DNA of 5,185 nt from Omnitrophica bacterium GWA2_52_8 (GTDB taxonomy: Bacteria; Omnitrophota; Omnitrophia; Omnitrophales; Aquincolibacteriaceae). Both the position numbers and the translations under genes were made by a program. The notes under the pieces were generated by a model. That model was not told the origin of the DNA and made no database searches. It saw nothing but the letters and a program-made list of their open reading frames with translations. Shown piece by piece: positions 1 through 5,185 of the stretch. The stretch is taken from contig MHFC01000088.1 in the NCBI GenBank assembly GCA_001804025.1, positions 1,985-7,169 on the forward strand. Reading direction: 5' to 3'. Positions within the stretch are counted from its first letter, which is position 1. Each line of letters starts with the position of its first letter.

Positions 1-1
1 T

Positions 2-1066
2 CATCCGTATGAACCCGGAAAACCCATCAAAGAGCTTGAGCGCGAGCTTGGTTTGCGTCACGTCATCAAGCTTGCCTCGAATGAGAATGCGCTCGGTCCC
101 AGCCGGAAAGCCCTGCGGGCCATGCGCCGTGCTATTTTGGAAGCGCATTTGTATCCCGAGAGCAAATGCTATTACCTGACGAACCGGCTCTCGCGGGAAT
201 GGGATATTCCGGCCGAGCACCTGATTATCGGAAACGGATCGAATGAAATTATCGAACTGCTGATGCGTGGGTTTGTTTCCGAGGGCGATGAAGTGCTGTC
301 TTCGGACACTTCTTTTCTCGTGTATCCGATCCTGACACAGGTGTGCGGCGCGCGCTATGTTTCGGTCCCGATGAAGAATTTTTGTTATGATCTGGACGCC
401 ATGGCGGAGGCGATCTCGGACCGTACACGGATTATTTTTATCGCCAATCCCAATAATCCCACGGGCACCTATGTGACGCATGATCATGTGCTCCGGTTTC
501 TTGACCGCGTTCCGAAGCATGTGATCGTGTGTTTTGACGAAGCGTATTTTGATTTTGTGGAAGCGACCGATTTTCCGCGCACCCTGGAATGGGTCCGTGA
601 AAAAAGAAAAAACATCATCCTCATGCGGACGTTTTCAAAATCCTACGGGCTTGCCGGGCTGCGCATCGGATACGGCATGGGGGCCCCGGACGTGATGGAG
701 TATCTGCACAAGATCCGCCAGCCGTTTAACGTCAATGCCATCGCCCAGGCAGCCGCGACCGCGGCACTGGATGACCGCTTTTTTCTCTGGCGCACAAAAC
801 ATATGGTTTCCCAGGGCCGAAAATTCTTTTACCGCCGCCTGCCGAAACTGGGGGTCGAGTATGTTCCGAGTCAGGGCAACTTTATTCTGATGAATACCGG
901 CCGCCCCGCAAATGAACTGTTTCAGGCCTTATTAAGGAAGGGCGTGATTATCCGATCCATGAAGGCCTATGGCCTGGACACCTGGATCCGGGTCACAATC
1001 GGGAGAAGAAGCCAGAACGCTCATTTTTACCGGGTGTTGAAAAATTTTTTAACCCAAGGTTTCTGA
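2..1066 (+). CDS. hisC: Histidinol-phosphate / aromatic aminotransferase, 5'-truncated by window edge
   Basis: This is a PLP-dependent fold-type I aminotransferase of the HisC family. It converts histidinol phosphate or an aromatic amino acid to the matching oxo-acid using 2-oxoglutarate, in the cytoplasm. The reading frame is open from base 2 and already encodes HPYEPGKPIKELERELG, which matches the HisC N-terminus, so roughly 15 residues are missing. The in-frame TTG at 53 is an internal leucine and not the start. Visible motifs in order are KLASNENALGPS, IGNGSNE, ANPNNPTGTY, FDEAYFDF, TFSKSYGLAGLRIGYG (PLP-binding lysine codon at 638-640), RQPFNVNAIAQAA and the substrate-carboxylate arginine in WIRVTIG. 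The C-terminus is complete (TGA at 1064-1066). Being next to aroF and tyrA suggests a role as the phenylalanine/tyrosine (or prephenate) aminotransferase, perhaps shared with histidine synthesis. Sequence alone does not separate these activities. The family call is secure; the substrate is inferred. Confidence 0.93.
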   Translation, partial: HPYEPGKPIKELERELGLRHVIKLASNENALGPSRKALRAMRRAILEAHLYPESKCYYLTNRLSREWDIPAEHLIIGNGSNEIIELLMRGFVSEGDEVLSSDTSFLVYPILTQVCGARYVSVPMKNFCYDLDAMAEAISDRTRIIFIANPNNPTGTYVTHDHVLRFLDRVPKHVIVCFDEAYFDFVEATDFPRTLEWVREKRKNIILMRTFSKSYGLAGLRIGYGMGAPDVMEYLHKIRQPFNVNAIAQAAATAALDDRFFLWRTKHMVSQGRKFFYRRLPKLGVEYVPSQGNFILMNTGRPANELFQALLRKGVIIRSMKAYGLDTWIRVTIGRRSQNAHFYRVLKNFLTQGF

Positions 1067-1106
1067 AATCGTTTATGATGCGTTTCTCATGCAGGGCATC
1101 ATTCAG
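1063..1106 (+). repeat. Imperfect hairpin in the hisC-aroF gap
   Basis: A perfect 7-bp inverted repeat, ATGATGC (1075-1081) and GCATCAT (1096-1102), encloses a 14-base loop. An outer CTGA/TCAG pairing (1063-1066 with 1103-1106) could extend it across an asymmetric bulge, and it includes the stop codon of the upstream gene. No T-run follows, so it is not a standard intrinsic terminator. It could be an mRNA processing or stability hairpin between the two cistrons, or chance. Confidence 0.3.
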
Positions 1107-1120
1107 CGTCAGATCGTAGA

Positions 1121-1127
1121 AAAGGAG
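1121..1127 (+). promoter_or_regulatory. Ribosome binding site of aroF
   Basis: AAAGGAG ends nine bases before the ATG at 1137. It is a good Shine-Dalgarno at normal spacing, and it fixes the aroF start at 1137 rather than the second in-frame ATG at 1149. Confidence 0.8.
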
Positions 1128-1136
1128 TTTTGAACC

Positions 1137-2153
1137 ATGATTATCGTCATGCGGCCTCAGGCGACGCCGGAACAAATCAATCATCTTTGCGAAAAAGTCA
1201 AAGAACTTGGATTGACACCGCAGGTTTCACGGGGCGTTCAAAAAACGATTATCGGTGTTATCGGACAGGAAGACAAACTGCGTGTGAAGCCGCTGGAAGC
1301 TTTCCCGGGTGTCGAAGCGGTTCTGGAAATTCAGAAGCCGTATAAATTAAGCAGCCGTGATTTCAAGCCCGAATCGACGGAATTCGAAATGCCGAACGGG
1401 GTCAAAGTGGGCGGCAAAAAAATTGTGATGATGGCAGGCCCGTGTTCGGTTGAGGGCCGCGACATGCTGATGAAAACCGCCGAAATCGTAAAAAATAACG
1501 GGGTCGGATTTTTGCGCGGCGGTGCGTTCAAACCCAGAACCTCGCCTTATGATTTTCAGGGCCTGGGAGAAGAAGGCCTGAAGTATTTAAGGGAAGCGGC
1601 GGACAAGTTCGGGCTCATGGTGGTGACGGAAGTCATGGACACCCGTATGGTCGAACTGGTCGCGCGGTATGCCGATATGCTGCAAATCGGTGCCCGGAAC
1701 ATGCAGAACTTTGACCTGCTGAAGGAATGCGGTATGGCCAAGCGTCCTGTTTTGCTCAAACGCGGCCTGAGCGCCACCATTAAAGAGCTTCTCCTTTCCG
1801 CAGAATATTTGCTTTCCAAAGGAAATTTCAAGATTGTGCTTTGCGAACGCGGGATCCGTACTTTTGAGACCGCAACGCGCAATACGATCGATATTAATGC
1901 AATCCCCGTCATCAAGCGCGAAAGTCATTTGCCGATTATTGTGGACCCTTCTCACGGAACAGGCGTTCGCGCGTATGTTCCGGCCATCGCAAAAGCGGCG
2001 ATTGCCGCGGGGGCTGACGGGATTATGACCGAAGTCCACCCAAACCCTGAAGAAGCCTGGAGTGACGGGCCCCAATCCTTCCGCGCCGAAGAATTTCATG
2101 CCTTGATGGATGATCTAAGGCATTTAGCAAAAGCTGTCGGAAGAGACCTCTAA
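1137..2153 (+). CDS. aroF: 3-deoxy-7-phosphoheptulonate (DAHP) synthase, type I-beta with N-terminal regulatory domain
   Basis: This enzyme condenses phosphoenolpyruvate and erythrose 4-phosphate to DAHP, the first committed step of the shikimate pathway, in the cytoplasm. The protein is 338 aa, the same length as I recall for the Thermotoga maritima enzyme, and it aligns with it end to end. Residues 1-70 are the ferredoxin/ACT-like domain ([10 protein letters not shown]..., PYKLSSRDF linker) that in the Thermotoga enzyme carries feedback inhibition by tyrosine and phenylalanine. Residues about 95-338 are the TIM barrel. Motifs are [55 protein letters not shown] and [16 protein letters not shown]. 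The metal ligands expected from the family are present: C103, H273, E299 and D310. The start is ATG at 1137 with AAAGGAG upstream. It lies between an aminotransferase and tyrA, in a block for aromatic amino acids. No defect was seen. Feedback inhibition by Tyr/Phe is inferred from the intact N-terminal domain. Confidence 0.97.
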   Translation: MIIVMRPQATPEQINHLCEKVKELGLTPQVSRGVQKTIIGVIGQEDKLRVKPLEAFPGVEAVLEIQKPYKLSSRDFKPESTEFEMPNGVKVGGKKIVMMAGPCSVEGRDMLMKTAEIVKNNGVGFLRGGAFKPRTSPYDFQGLGEEGLKYLREAADKFGLMVVTEVMDTRMVELVARYADMLQIGARNMQNFDLLKECGMAKRPVLLKRGLSATIKELLLSAEYLLSKGNFKIVLCERGIRTFETATRNTIDINAIPVIKRESHLPIIVDPSHGTGVRAYVPAIAKAAIAAGADGIMTEVHPNPEEAWSDGPQSFRAEEFHALMDDLRHLAKAVGRDL

Positions 2154-2180
2154 CCGCACTGCGACAATTTGTCTTTGCCT

Positions 2181-3023
2181 ATGAAGCCCAAAGTTATCAC
2201 CATCATCGGTCTCGGTCTTATGGGCGGATCTCTCGCTGCCCGCTGCCGTAAACGGTATCCTTCAGCCCGCATTATCGGTGTGTCGAGACAAAAGCAGGCC
2301 CTCGCCTTAGCGCTCAGAAAAAAATGGATTCACCGCGGAACCCGGAACCTTTCTGACGCAGTGATCGATTCCGATCTGATCGTTCTTTGCACTCCCGCGG
2401 ACACGACATTCCGTTTCCTGAAACTTTTGGACGCCGCCGCAAAGCCCGGTGCCGTGGTCACGGATGTCGGGAGCGTCAAAGAACGTATTCAGGCGTGGGC
2501 TGATTCCCGGCGGTTTAAACGCATCCGCTTTGTCGGCGGTCATCCGATGGCCGGTTCGCATCATCGCGGCATTGCTGCGGCCCACGAAGATTTGTATCAC
2601 AAATCGACGGTATTCCTTGTGAAGTCGGCTGCTACGAAACCGGATGCCTTCCGGCTTGTACGGTCTTTTTGGAAACAAATAGGCTGTCGCACTGTGACAT
2701 TGACGGGAGCTGCCCACGACCGTATTGTTGCCGAGATCAGTCATTGGCCGCATGCTGTTGCAGCGGCACTTGTCCTTGCAACGACATCTCATTCGAGGCG
2801 TTATGCGGCATCCGGTTTTCTGGATTCGACAAGAATTGCACAAGGGGACCCCTCAATCTGGATGCCGATCTTTATGCAAAACAGACGCGAGATCCTCAGG
2901 GCAGCGGGAAGTTTTGAAAAAAGACTGCGCGCATTTAAAACCTTGCTTGCGAAGAAAAACGTGTCCGGCATACGCGCTTTTTTGGCCCAAGCCCTCCGGG
3001 AGCGCCGGCAAATTTCGTTTTGA
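2181..3023 (+). CDS. tyrA: Prephenate (or arogenate) dehydrogenase, TyrA family
   Basis: This enzyme oxidatively decarboxylates prephenate (or arogenate) towards tyrosine, in the cytoplasm. From ATG 2181 the protein is 280 aa, normal for a stand-alone TyrA without chorismate mutase or ACT domain. An N-terminal Rossmann fold begins IIGLGLMGGSLA (residues 8-19), then come TDVGSVK (94-100), GGHPMAGSHHRGIAAA (119-134, catalytic H121), ISHWPHAVAAALV (186-198) and the substrate-binding arginine R218 in FLDSTRIA, followed by DPSIWMPIFMQNR. The end of beta-2 reads GVSR with no acidic residue, which hints at NADP rather than NAD. The start is uncertain. ATG 2181 gives the typical short N-terminus (MKPKVITIIG), while TTG 2169 would add four residues. 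Neither has a convincing Shine-Dalgarno, so coupling to aroF (TAA at 2151-2153) is plausible. The protein is rich in Arg and Lys. Prephenate versus arogenate preference cannot be read from the sequence. Confidence 0.93.
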   Translation: MKPKVITIIGLGLMGGSLAARCRKRYPSARIIGVSRQKQALALALRKKWIHRGTRNLSDAVIDSDLIVLCTPADTTFRFLKLLDAAAKPGAVVTDVGSVKERIQAWADSRRFKRIRFVGGHPMAGSHHRGIAAAHEDLYHKSTVFLVKSAATKPDAFRLVRSFWKQIGCRTVTLTGAAHDRIVAEISHWPHAVAAALVLATTSHSRRYAASGFLDSTRIAQGDPSIWMPIFMQNRREILRAAGSFEKRLRAFKTLLAKKNVSGIRAFLAQALRERRQISF

Positions 3024-3046
3024 AATTATTCTCTTTGTGTTATAAT
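3020..3046 (+). promoter_or_regulatory. Sigma-70-type promoter for rpsA, overlapping the tyrA stop
   Basis: A perfect -10 hexamer TATAAT (3041-3046) is preceded by TGT, making an extended -10 (TGTTATAAT, 3038-3046). The best -35 match, TTGAAA (3020-3025), has a short 15-base spacer; TTTTGA at 3018-3023 has a 17-base spacer but is a poorer match. The extended -10 could compensate. The predicted transcription start is near 3052-3054, giving a leader of about 112 bases. This would give rpsA a promoter independent of the aromatic genes. Confidence 0.65.
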
Positions 3047-3051
3047 GCCAG

Positions 3052-3152
3052 CGACTTTTACAGGACCGGCTGGATCGATGGACTTCAGAGGTCTTATCCC
3101 TCGCAGTTGCTTTCCTTCAAGCTGTAAAGTCGAGATTCTATCTCCCAGGAGG
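3052..3152 (+). ncRNA. Candidate structured mRNA leader of rpsA (possible S1 autoregulatory element)
   Basis: CGACTTTTACAG (3052-3063) pairs with CTGTAAAGTCG (3122-3132), giving 11 base pairs with one bulged U that close a 58-base loop. Inside, GGAT/ATCC (3072-3075 with 3096-3099) plus GGACTT/AGGTCT (3080-3085 with 3089-3094, including G-U pairs) form an interrupted hairpin. Right after the outer helix, GAGAT-TCT-ATCTC (3132-3144) forms a short hairpin just before the Shine-Dalgarno; it competes with the outer helix only for G3132. CCTTC (3114-3118) in the enclosed loop can pair with GGAGG (3148-3152) as a pseudoknot hiding the ribosome site. The predicted transcript start coincides with the first base of the outer helix. 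S1 is known to repress its own translation in Escherichia coli; that this leader does the same is inference. No match to a known riboswitch class was recognised. Confidence 0.45.
3147..3152 (+). promoter_or_regulatory. Ribosome binding site of rpsA
   Basis: AGGAGG is a full-consensus Shine-Dalgarno, 12 bases before ATG 3165, slightly farther than ideal. It supports ATG 3165 as the start. It follows a small hairpin and can pair with an upstream pyrimidine tract at 3114-3118, so its accessibility may be controlled. Confidence 0.85.
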
Positions 3153-3164
3153 CTTTAATTCCGT

Positions 3165-4736
3165 ATGAATTCCAAATTTGCAGATCTTTACGAGAAAACG
3201 ATTCAGAATTTCCAGGAAGGCGAGATTGTTAAGGCGACGGTAGTCGATATTCGTGGCAACGATGTGATGGTAGACATCGGGTATAAAGCCGAAGGGATCA
3301 TTGGTTTGGATGAGTTTACCGACCCATCCAAAGTTCAGGTCGGGTTTCAGTTGGATGTTTTGTTTGAATCTTTTGACGATGAACAGGGTGCCGTCATCGT
3401 GTCCAAGCGCAAAGCCGACCGTCTCCGCACCTGGAACCGGATTCTCGAAGATTCTGAAGAGGGAAGCATTGTAGAGGGACGCATCCTTCGCAAAGTCCGG
3501 GGCGGTTTCATGGTCGACATCGGTATGGAGGCCTTTTTGCCGGCGTCACTTGTGGATCTCAAGCCCACACGAAACCTGGACCAGTTTCTCGGTGTGGTCA
3601 GCAAATTCATGATCGTTAAAATTAATCATAAACGCAAAAATATCGTTGTTTCCCGCAAAGATTTTCTCGAAAAAGAAAAAGCGCACAGCCGGCTCAAACG
3701 GCTGGAGACTCTGACTGTGGGGGACCGCATCAAAGGGCGCGTTAAAAATATTACCGATTTCGGCGTGTTTTTGGATCTTGGCGAGCTTGACGGGCTGCTG
3801 CATATTACCGATATGAGCTGGGGCCGGGTTTCGCATCCTTCTGAACTTGTGAAGCTCGGGGATGAAATTGAAGTTGTCGTGATTTCCATTGATAAAGAAA
3901 GCGGGCGCGTTTCGCTCGGCCTGAAACAAAAATTGGCCGATCCATGGGATACCGTGGAAGACAAATACACGCTCGGCCGGACCGTTTCGGGCAAAGTTGT
4001 CAATATTCTGCCGTACGGCGCTTTTATCGAACTTGAGCCGGGTATTGAAGGCCTTGTGCATATCAGCGAACTCTCGTGGACGAAGCGCCTGACGCATCCC
4101 TCCGACCTTCTTAAAATCAGCGATCAGGTGGATGTTGTGGTTCTCAGTTTGGACCGCGAGGGCAAAAAGATATCGCTCGGAATGAAACAGATTCAGGAGA
4201 ACCCCTGGTCGAAAGTCGGTCAGCGGTATCTGGTCGGGGAAAAGGCAGCGGGAAAAGTCAGAAATTTGACGGATTACGGGGCCTTTGTCGAACTTGAACC
4301 CGGCGTTGACGGCCTGATTCACATCTCGGACATTTCATGGACGCACAAGGTGCAGCACCCCAGCGAAATCCTGAAAAAAGGGCAGGAGATCGAAGTGATG
4401 GTTTTGGGAATCGATCCCGAAGCGCAAAAAATCTCGCTTGGCCTCAAGCAATTATCCGATGATCCCTGGGAAAAGTTGACCAAAGAGCTGCACACCGGGA
4501 CCCCGATGACGGGCAAGGTAAACCGGATTGCCAACTTTGGATTGTTTATCGAGCTCGAAAACGGACTTGAGGGGCTTGTTCATGTTTCGGAGCTCCCTGA
4601 AAGCAATCCGGCGGATCTGGAAAAGAAATATGTCGTTAACGATTCGATTGAAGTGAGCATCCTCACGATTGACCATGATGCCAGGAAAATTGCGCTGACG
4701 TGCAAAGACCGGGCTTTGTCATCCAAGGATTCTTAA
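3165..4736 (+). CDS. rpsA: 30S ribosomal protein S1, six S1 domains
   Basis: S1 sits on the small ribosomal subunit, binds single-stranded mRNA leaders and helps unfold them for initiation. The protein is 523 aa, close to the usual length of six-domain S1. S1/OB repeats lie at about residues 17-83, 99-167, 183-255, 268-342, 355-428 and 442-514. The first two are divergent, as expected for the ribosome-anchoring part; the last four carry the RNA-binding pattern (FGVFLDLG, YGAFIELE, YGAFVELE, FGLFIELE, each followed by LLHI/LVHI/LIHI/LVHV). Repeats 4 and 5 are the closest pair, 40 of 75 positions identical by my count. A [DN]PW motif marks each linker after repeats 3, 4 and 5 (W261, W348, W435). 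Repeat 6 lacks the SW motif of repeats 3-5. The start is ATG 3165 with AGGAGG upstream, and it appears to have its own promoter and a structured leader. There is no fused ispH or cmk domain. Confidence 0.97.
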   Translation: MNSKFADLYEKTIQNFQEGEIVKATVVDIRGNDVMVDIGYKAEGIIGLDEFTDPSKVQVGFQLDVLFESFDDEQGAVIVSKRKADRLRTWNRILEDSEEGSIVEGRILRKVRGGFMVDIGMEAFLPASLVDLKPTRNLDQFLGVVSKFMIVKINHKRKNIVVSRKDFLEKEKAHSRLKRLETLTVGDRIKGRVKNITDFGVFLDLGELDGLLHITDMSWGRVSHPSELVKLGDEIEVVVISIDKESGRVSLGLKQKLADPWDTVEDKYTLGRTVSGKVVNILPYGAFIELEPGIEGLVHISELSWTKRLTHPSDLLKISDQVDVVVLSLDREGKKISLGMKQIQENPWSKVGQRYLVGEKAAGKVRNLTDYGAFVELEPGVDGLIHISDISWTHKVQHPSEILKKGQEIEVMVLGIDPEAQKISLGLKQLSDDPWEKLTKELHTGTPMTGKVNRIANFGLFIELENGLEGLVHVSELPESNPADLEKKYVVNDSIEVSILTIDHDARKIALTCKDRALSSKDS

Positions 4737-4753
4737 ACCCACACTGATCCCGC

Positions 4754-4788
4754 GTGACACGGAATTTATCAAATAACAGACGTGTCGT
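4754..4788 (+). repeat. Hairpin embracing the GTG start of the ketosynthase gene
   Basis: GTGACACG (4754-4761) pairs with CGTGTCGT (4781-4788), six Watson-Crick pairs plus two G-U pairs, around a 19-base A/T-rich loop. The GTG start codon forms the base of the stem. It could lower initiation unless ribosomes arrive from rpsA, but some or all of it may be chance or coding constraint. Confidence 0.3.
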
Positions 4789-5185
4789 TGTAACCGGTCT
4801 TGGGGTCATTGCTTCTAATGGAATAGGAAAAGACGCCTTTTGGGATGCCCTTCAAAACGGGCGTTCCGGCATTTCCCTCATCACCGCGTTTGACCCCGCC
4901 GAGTTTACAACCCAGTTTGCCGGCGAAGTCAGGAATTTTGTCCCCACCGATTATATCGGCGTCAAACAATCGAAAAGAATGGACCGGACCTCGCAGTTTG
5001 CGGTAGCCTGCGCAAAAATGGCCGTTGCGGATGCCGGGATCAATTTCAACGGCGAAGCGGCCGAACGGACAGGCGTCATTATCGGTACGGCCATGGCCGG
5101 CCATGGATACATCCTCAACCAGCACACGACCTTGATGGAAAAAGGTCCGATGCGCATCAATCCTTTTACCGCGCTCGCCTCGTTT
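4754..5185 (+). CDS. fabF: Beta-ketoacyl-ACP synthase (FabF/KAS II-like), N-terminal part, 3'-truncated by window edge
   Basis: This is a ketosynthase that extends acyl-ACP by condensation with malonyl-ACP in fatty acid or polyketide-type synthesis, in the cytoplasm. The 144 visible residues cover the first part of the thiolase-fold N-terminal half. Motifs are RRVVVTGLGVI (9-19), FWDALQNGRSGISLI, FAGEVRNF, KRMDRTSQFAVACAKMA, TGVIIGTAMAG (106-116) and GPMRINPF (131-138). The active-site Cys and the two His lie beyond the window. GTG 4754 is the only credible start: an in-frame TGA lies at 4745-4747 and the first ATG is deep inside conserved sequence (4980). No Shine-Dalgarno is near; AAGGA at 4725-4729 is 24 bases away, inside rpsA. 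It starts 17 bases after rpsA, so co-transcription is likely. The ASNGIG stretch replaces the SPVG/TPLG typical of housekeeping FabF, so it may be a specialised FabF paralogue. Family sure, exact role not. Confidence 0.88.
   Translation, partial: MTRNLSNNRRVVVTGLGVIASNGIGKDAFWDALQNGRSGISLITAFDPAEFTTQFAGEVRNFVPTDYIGVKQSKRMDRTSQFAVACAKMAVADAGINFNGEAAERTGVIIGTAMAGHGYILNQHTTLMEKGPMRINPFTALASF

Noticed and set aside
53..55. TTG as start codon of the aminotransferase
   Set aside because: The frame is open upstream to base 2 and encodes conserved HisC N-terminal residues (PYEPGKPIKELERELG), so TTG is an internal Leu codon and the real start lies outside the window.
1074..1079. TATGAT as a -10 box for an aroF promoter
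   Set aside because: No reasonable -35 lies 16-18 bases upstream; the nearest TTGAAA (1037-1042) is 31 bases away.
1587..2099. 170-codon minus-strand open frame within aroF, and similar frames within tyrA
   Set aside because: They are antisense to strongly conserved genes with intact catalytic motifs and have no recognisable protein features of their own.
2169..2171. TTG 2169 as start of tyrA, inside the near-palindrome GACAATTTGTC (2163-2173), which might be an operator
   Set aside because: ATG 2181 gives the normal TyrA N-terminus and no Shine-Dalgarno favours the TTG. The palindrome has only five-base arms and there is no promoter nearby, so an operator is not supported.
3051..3134. tRNA-like arrangement in the rpsA leader: acceptor-like pairing, a 7-base loop TTCAGAG (CAG at the anticodon position) and TTCAAGC resembling a T-loop
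   Set aside because: The bases flanking the T-loop-like stretch (TTTCC and TGTAA) do not pair, no proper D-arm forms, the anticodon-like stem has only four pairs with one G-U, and no CCA or standard acceptor geometry follows. At most it is a chance resemblance or mimicry.
3546..4322. 258-codon open frame on the minus strand inside rpsA
   Set aside because: It lies wholly antisense to a clear S1 gene, shows no recognisable domain, and its repeated FKFDK/LKFDK-like segments mirror the S1 repeats of the sense strand.
4737..4753. Terminator between rpsA and the ketosynthase gene
   Set aside because: The 17-base gap has no stem followed by a T-run; the nearby hairpin (4754-4788) lies within the next coding region.
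4769..5125. 118-codon minus-strand open frame at the right end
   Set aside because: The plus strand here encodes an unmistakable ketosynthase N-terminus starting at GTG 4754; the minus frame is its shadow.

Overview
The window reads as an ordinary bacterial chromosome segment with five genes, all on the + strand and closely spaced. No mobile element, CRISPR array, rRNA or acceptable tRNA was found. Codon use and base composition look uniform by eye, with mid-range GC. A type I-beta DAHP synthase, a stand-alone TyrA, a six-domain ribosomal protein S1 and an unusual FabF-like ketosynthase together suggest an uncultured Gram-negative lineage, such as Omnitrophota/PVC-like or deltaproteobacterium-like groups. 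That placement is a low-confidence inference from gene order and protein style.

Bases 2-3023 form an aromatic amino acid block. It starts with a HisC/aromatic-type PLP aminotransferase whose 5' end lies outside the window. Next come aroF (DAHP synthase with an N-terminal regulatory domain) and tyrA (prephenate/arogenate dehydrogenase). Together they cover entry into the shikimate pathway and the last steps to tyrosine, and the aminotransferase may also serve histidine synthesis. A 70-base gap with an imperfect hairpin separates the aminotransferase from aroF. A 27-base gap separates aroF from tyrA.

Bases 3024-3164 are the most interesting non-coding stretch. A TGn-extended TATAAT promoter starts at the very end of tyrA. 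The transcript it predicts would begin at the first base of an 11-bp long-range helix (3052-3063 with 3122-3132, one bulged U). This helix encloses a second hairpin and is followed by a third, just ahead of a strong AGGAGG Shine-Dalgarno. A pyrimidine tract inside the enclosed loop can pair with that Shine-Dalgarno as a pseudoknot. This looks like a candidate cis-regulatory leader for rpsA, possibly autoregulated by S1.

Bases 3165-4736 encode ribosomal protein S1 (523 aa, six S1/OB repeats). After 17 bases, a GTG-initiated ketosynthase gene (4754 to the window end) begins. It has no nearby Shine-Dalgarno, and its start codon lies in a predicted 8-bp hairpin. The gene is cut off before its catalytic cysteine.
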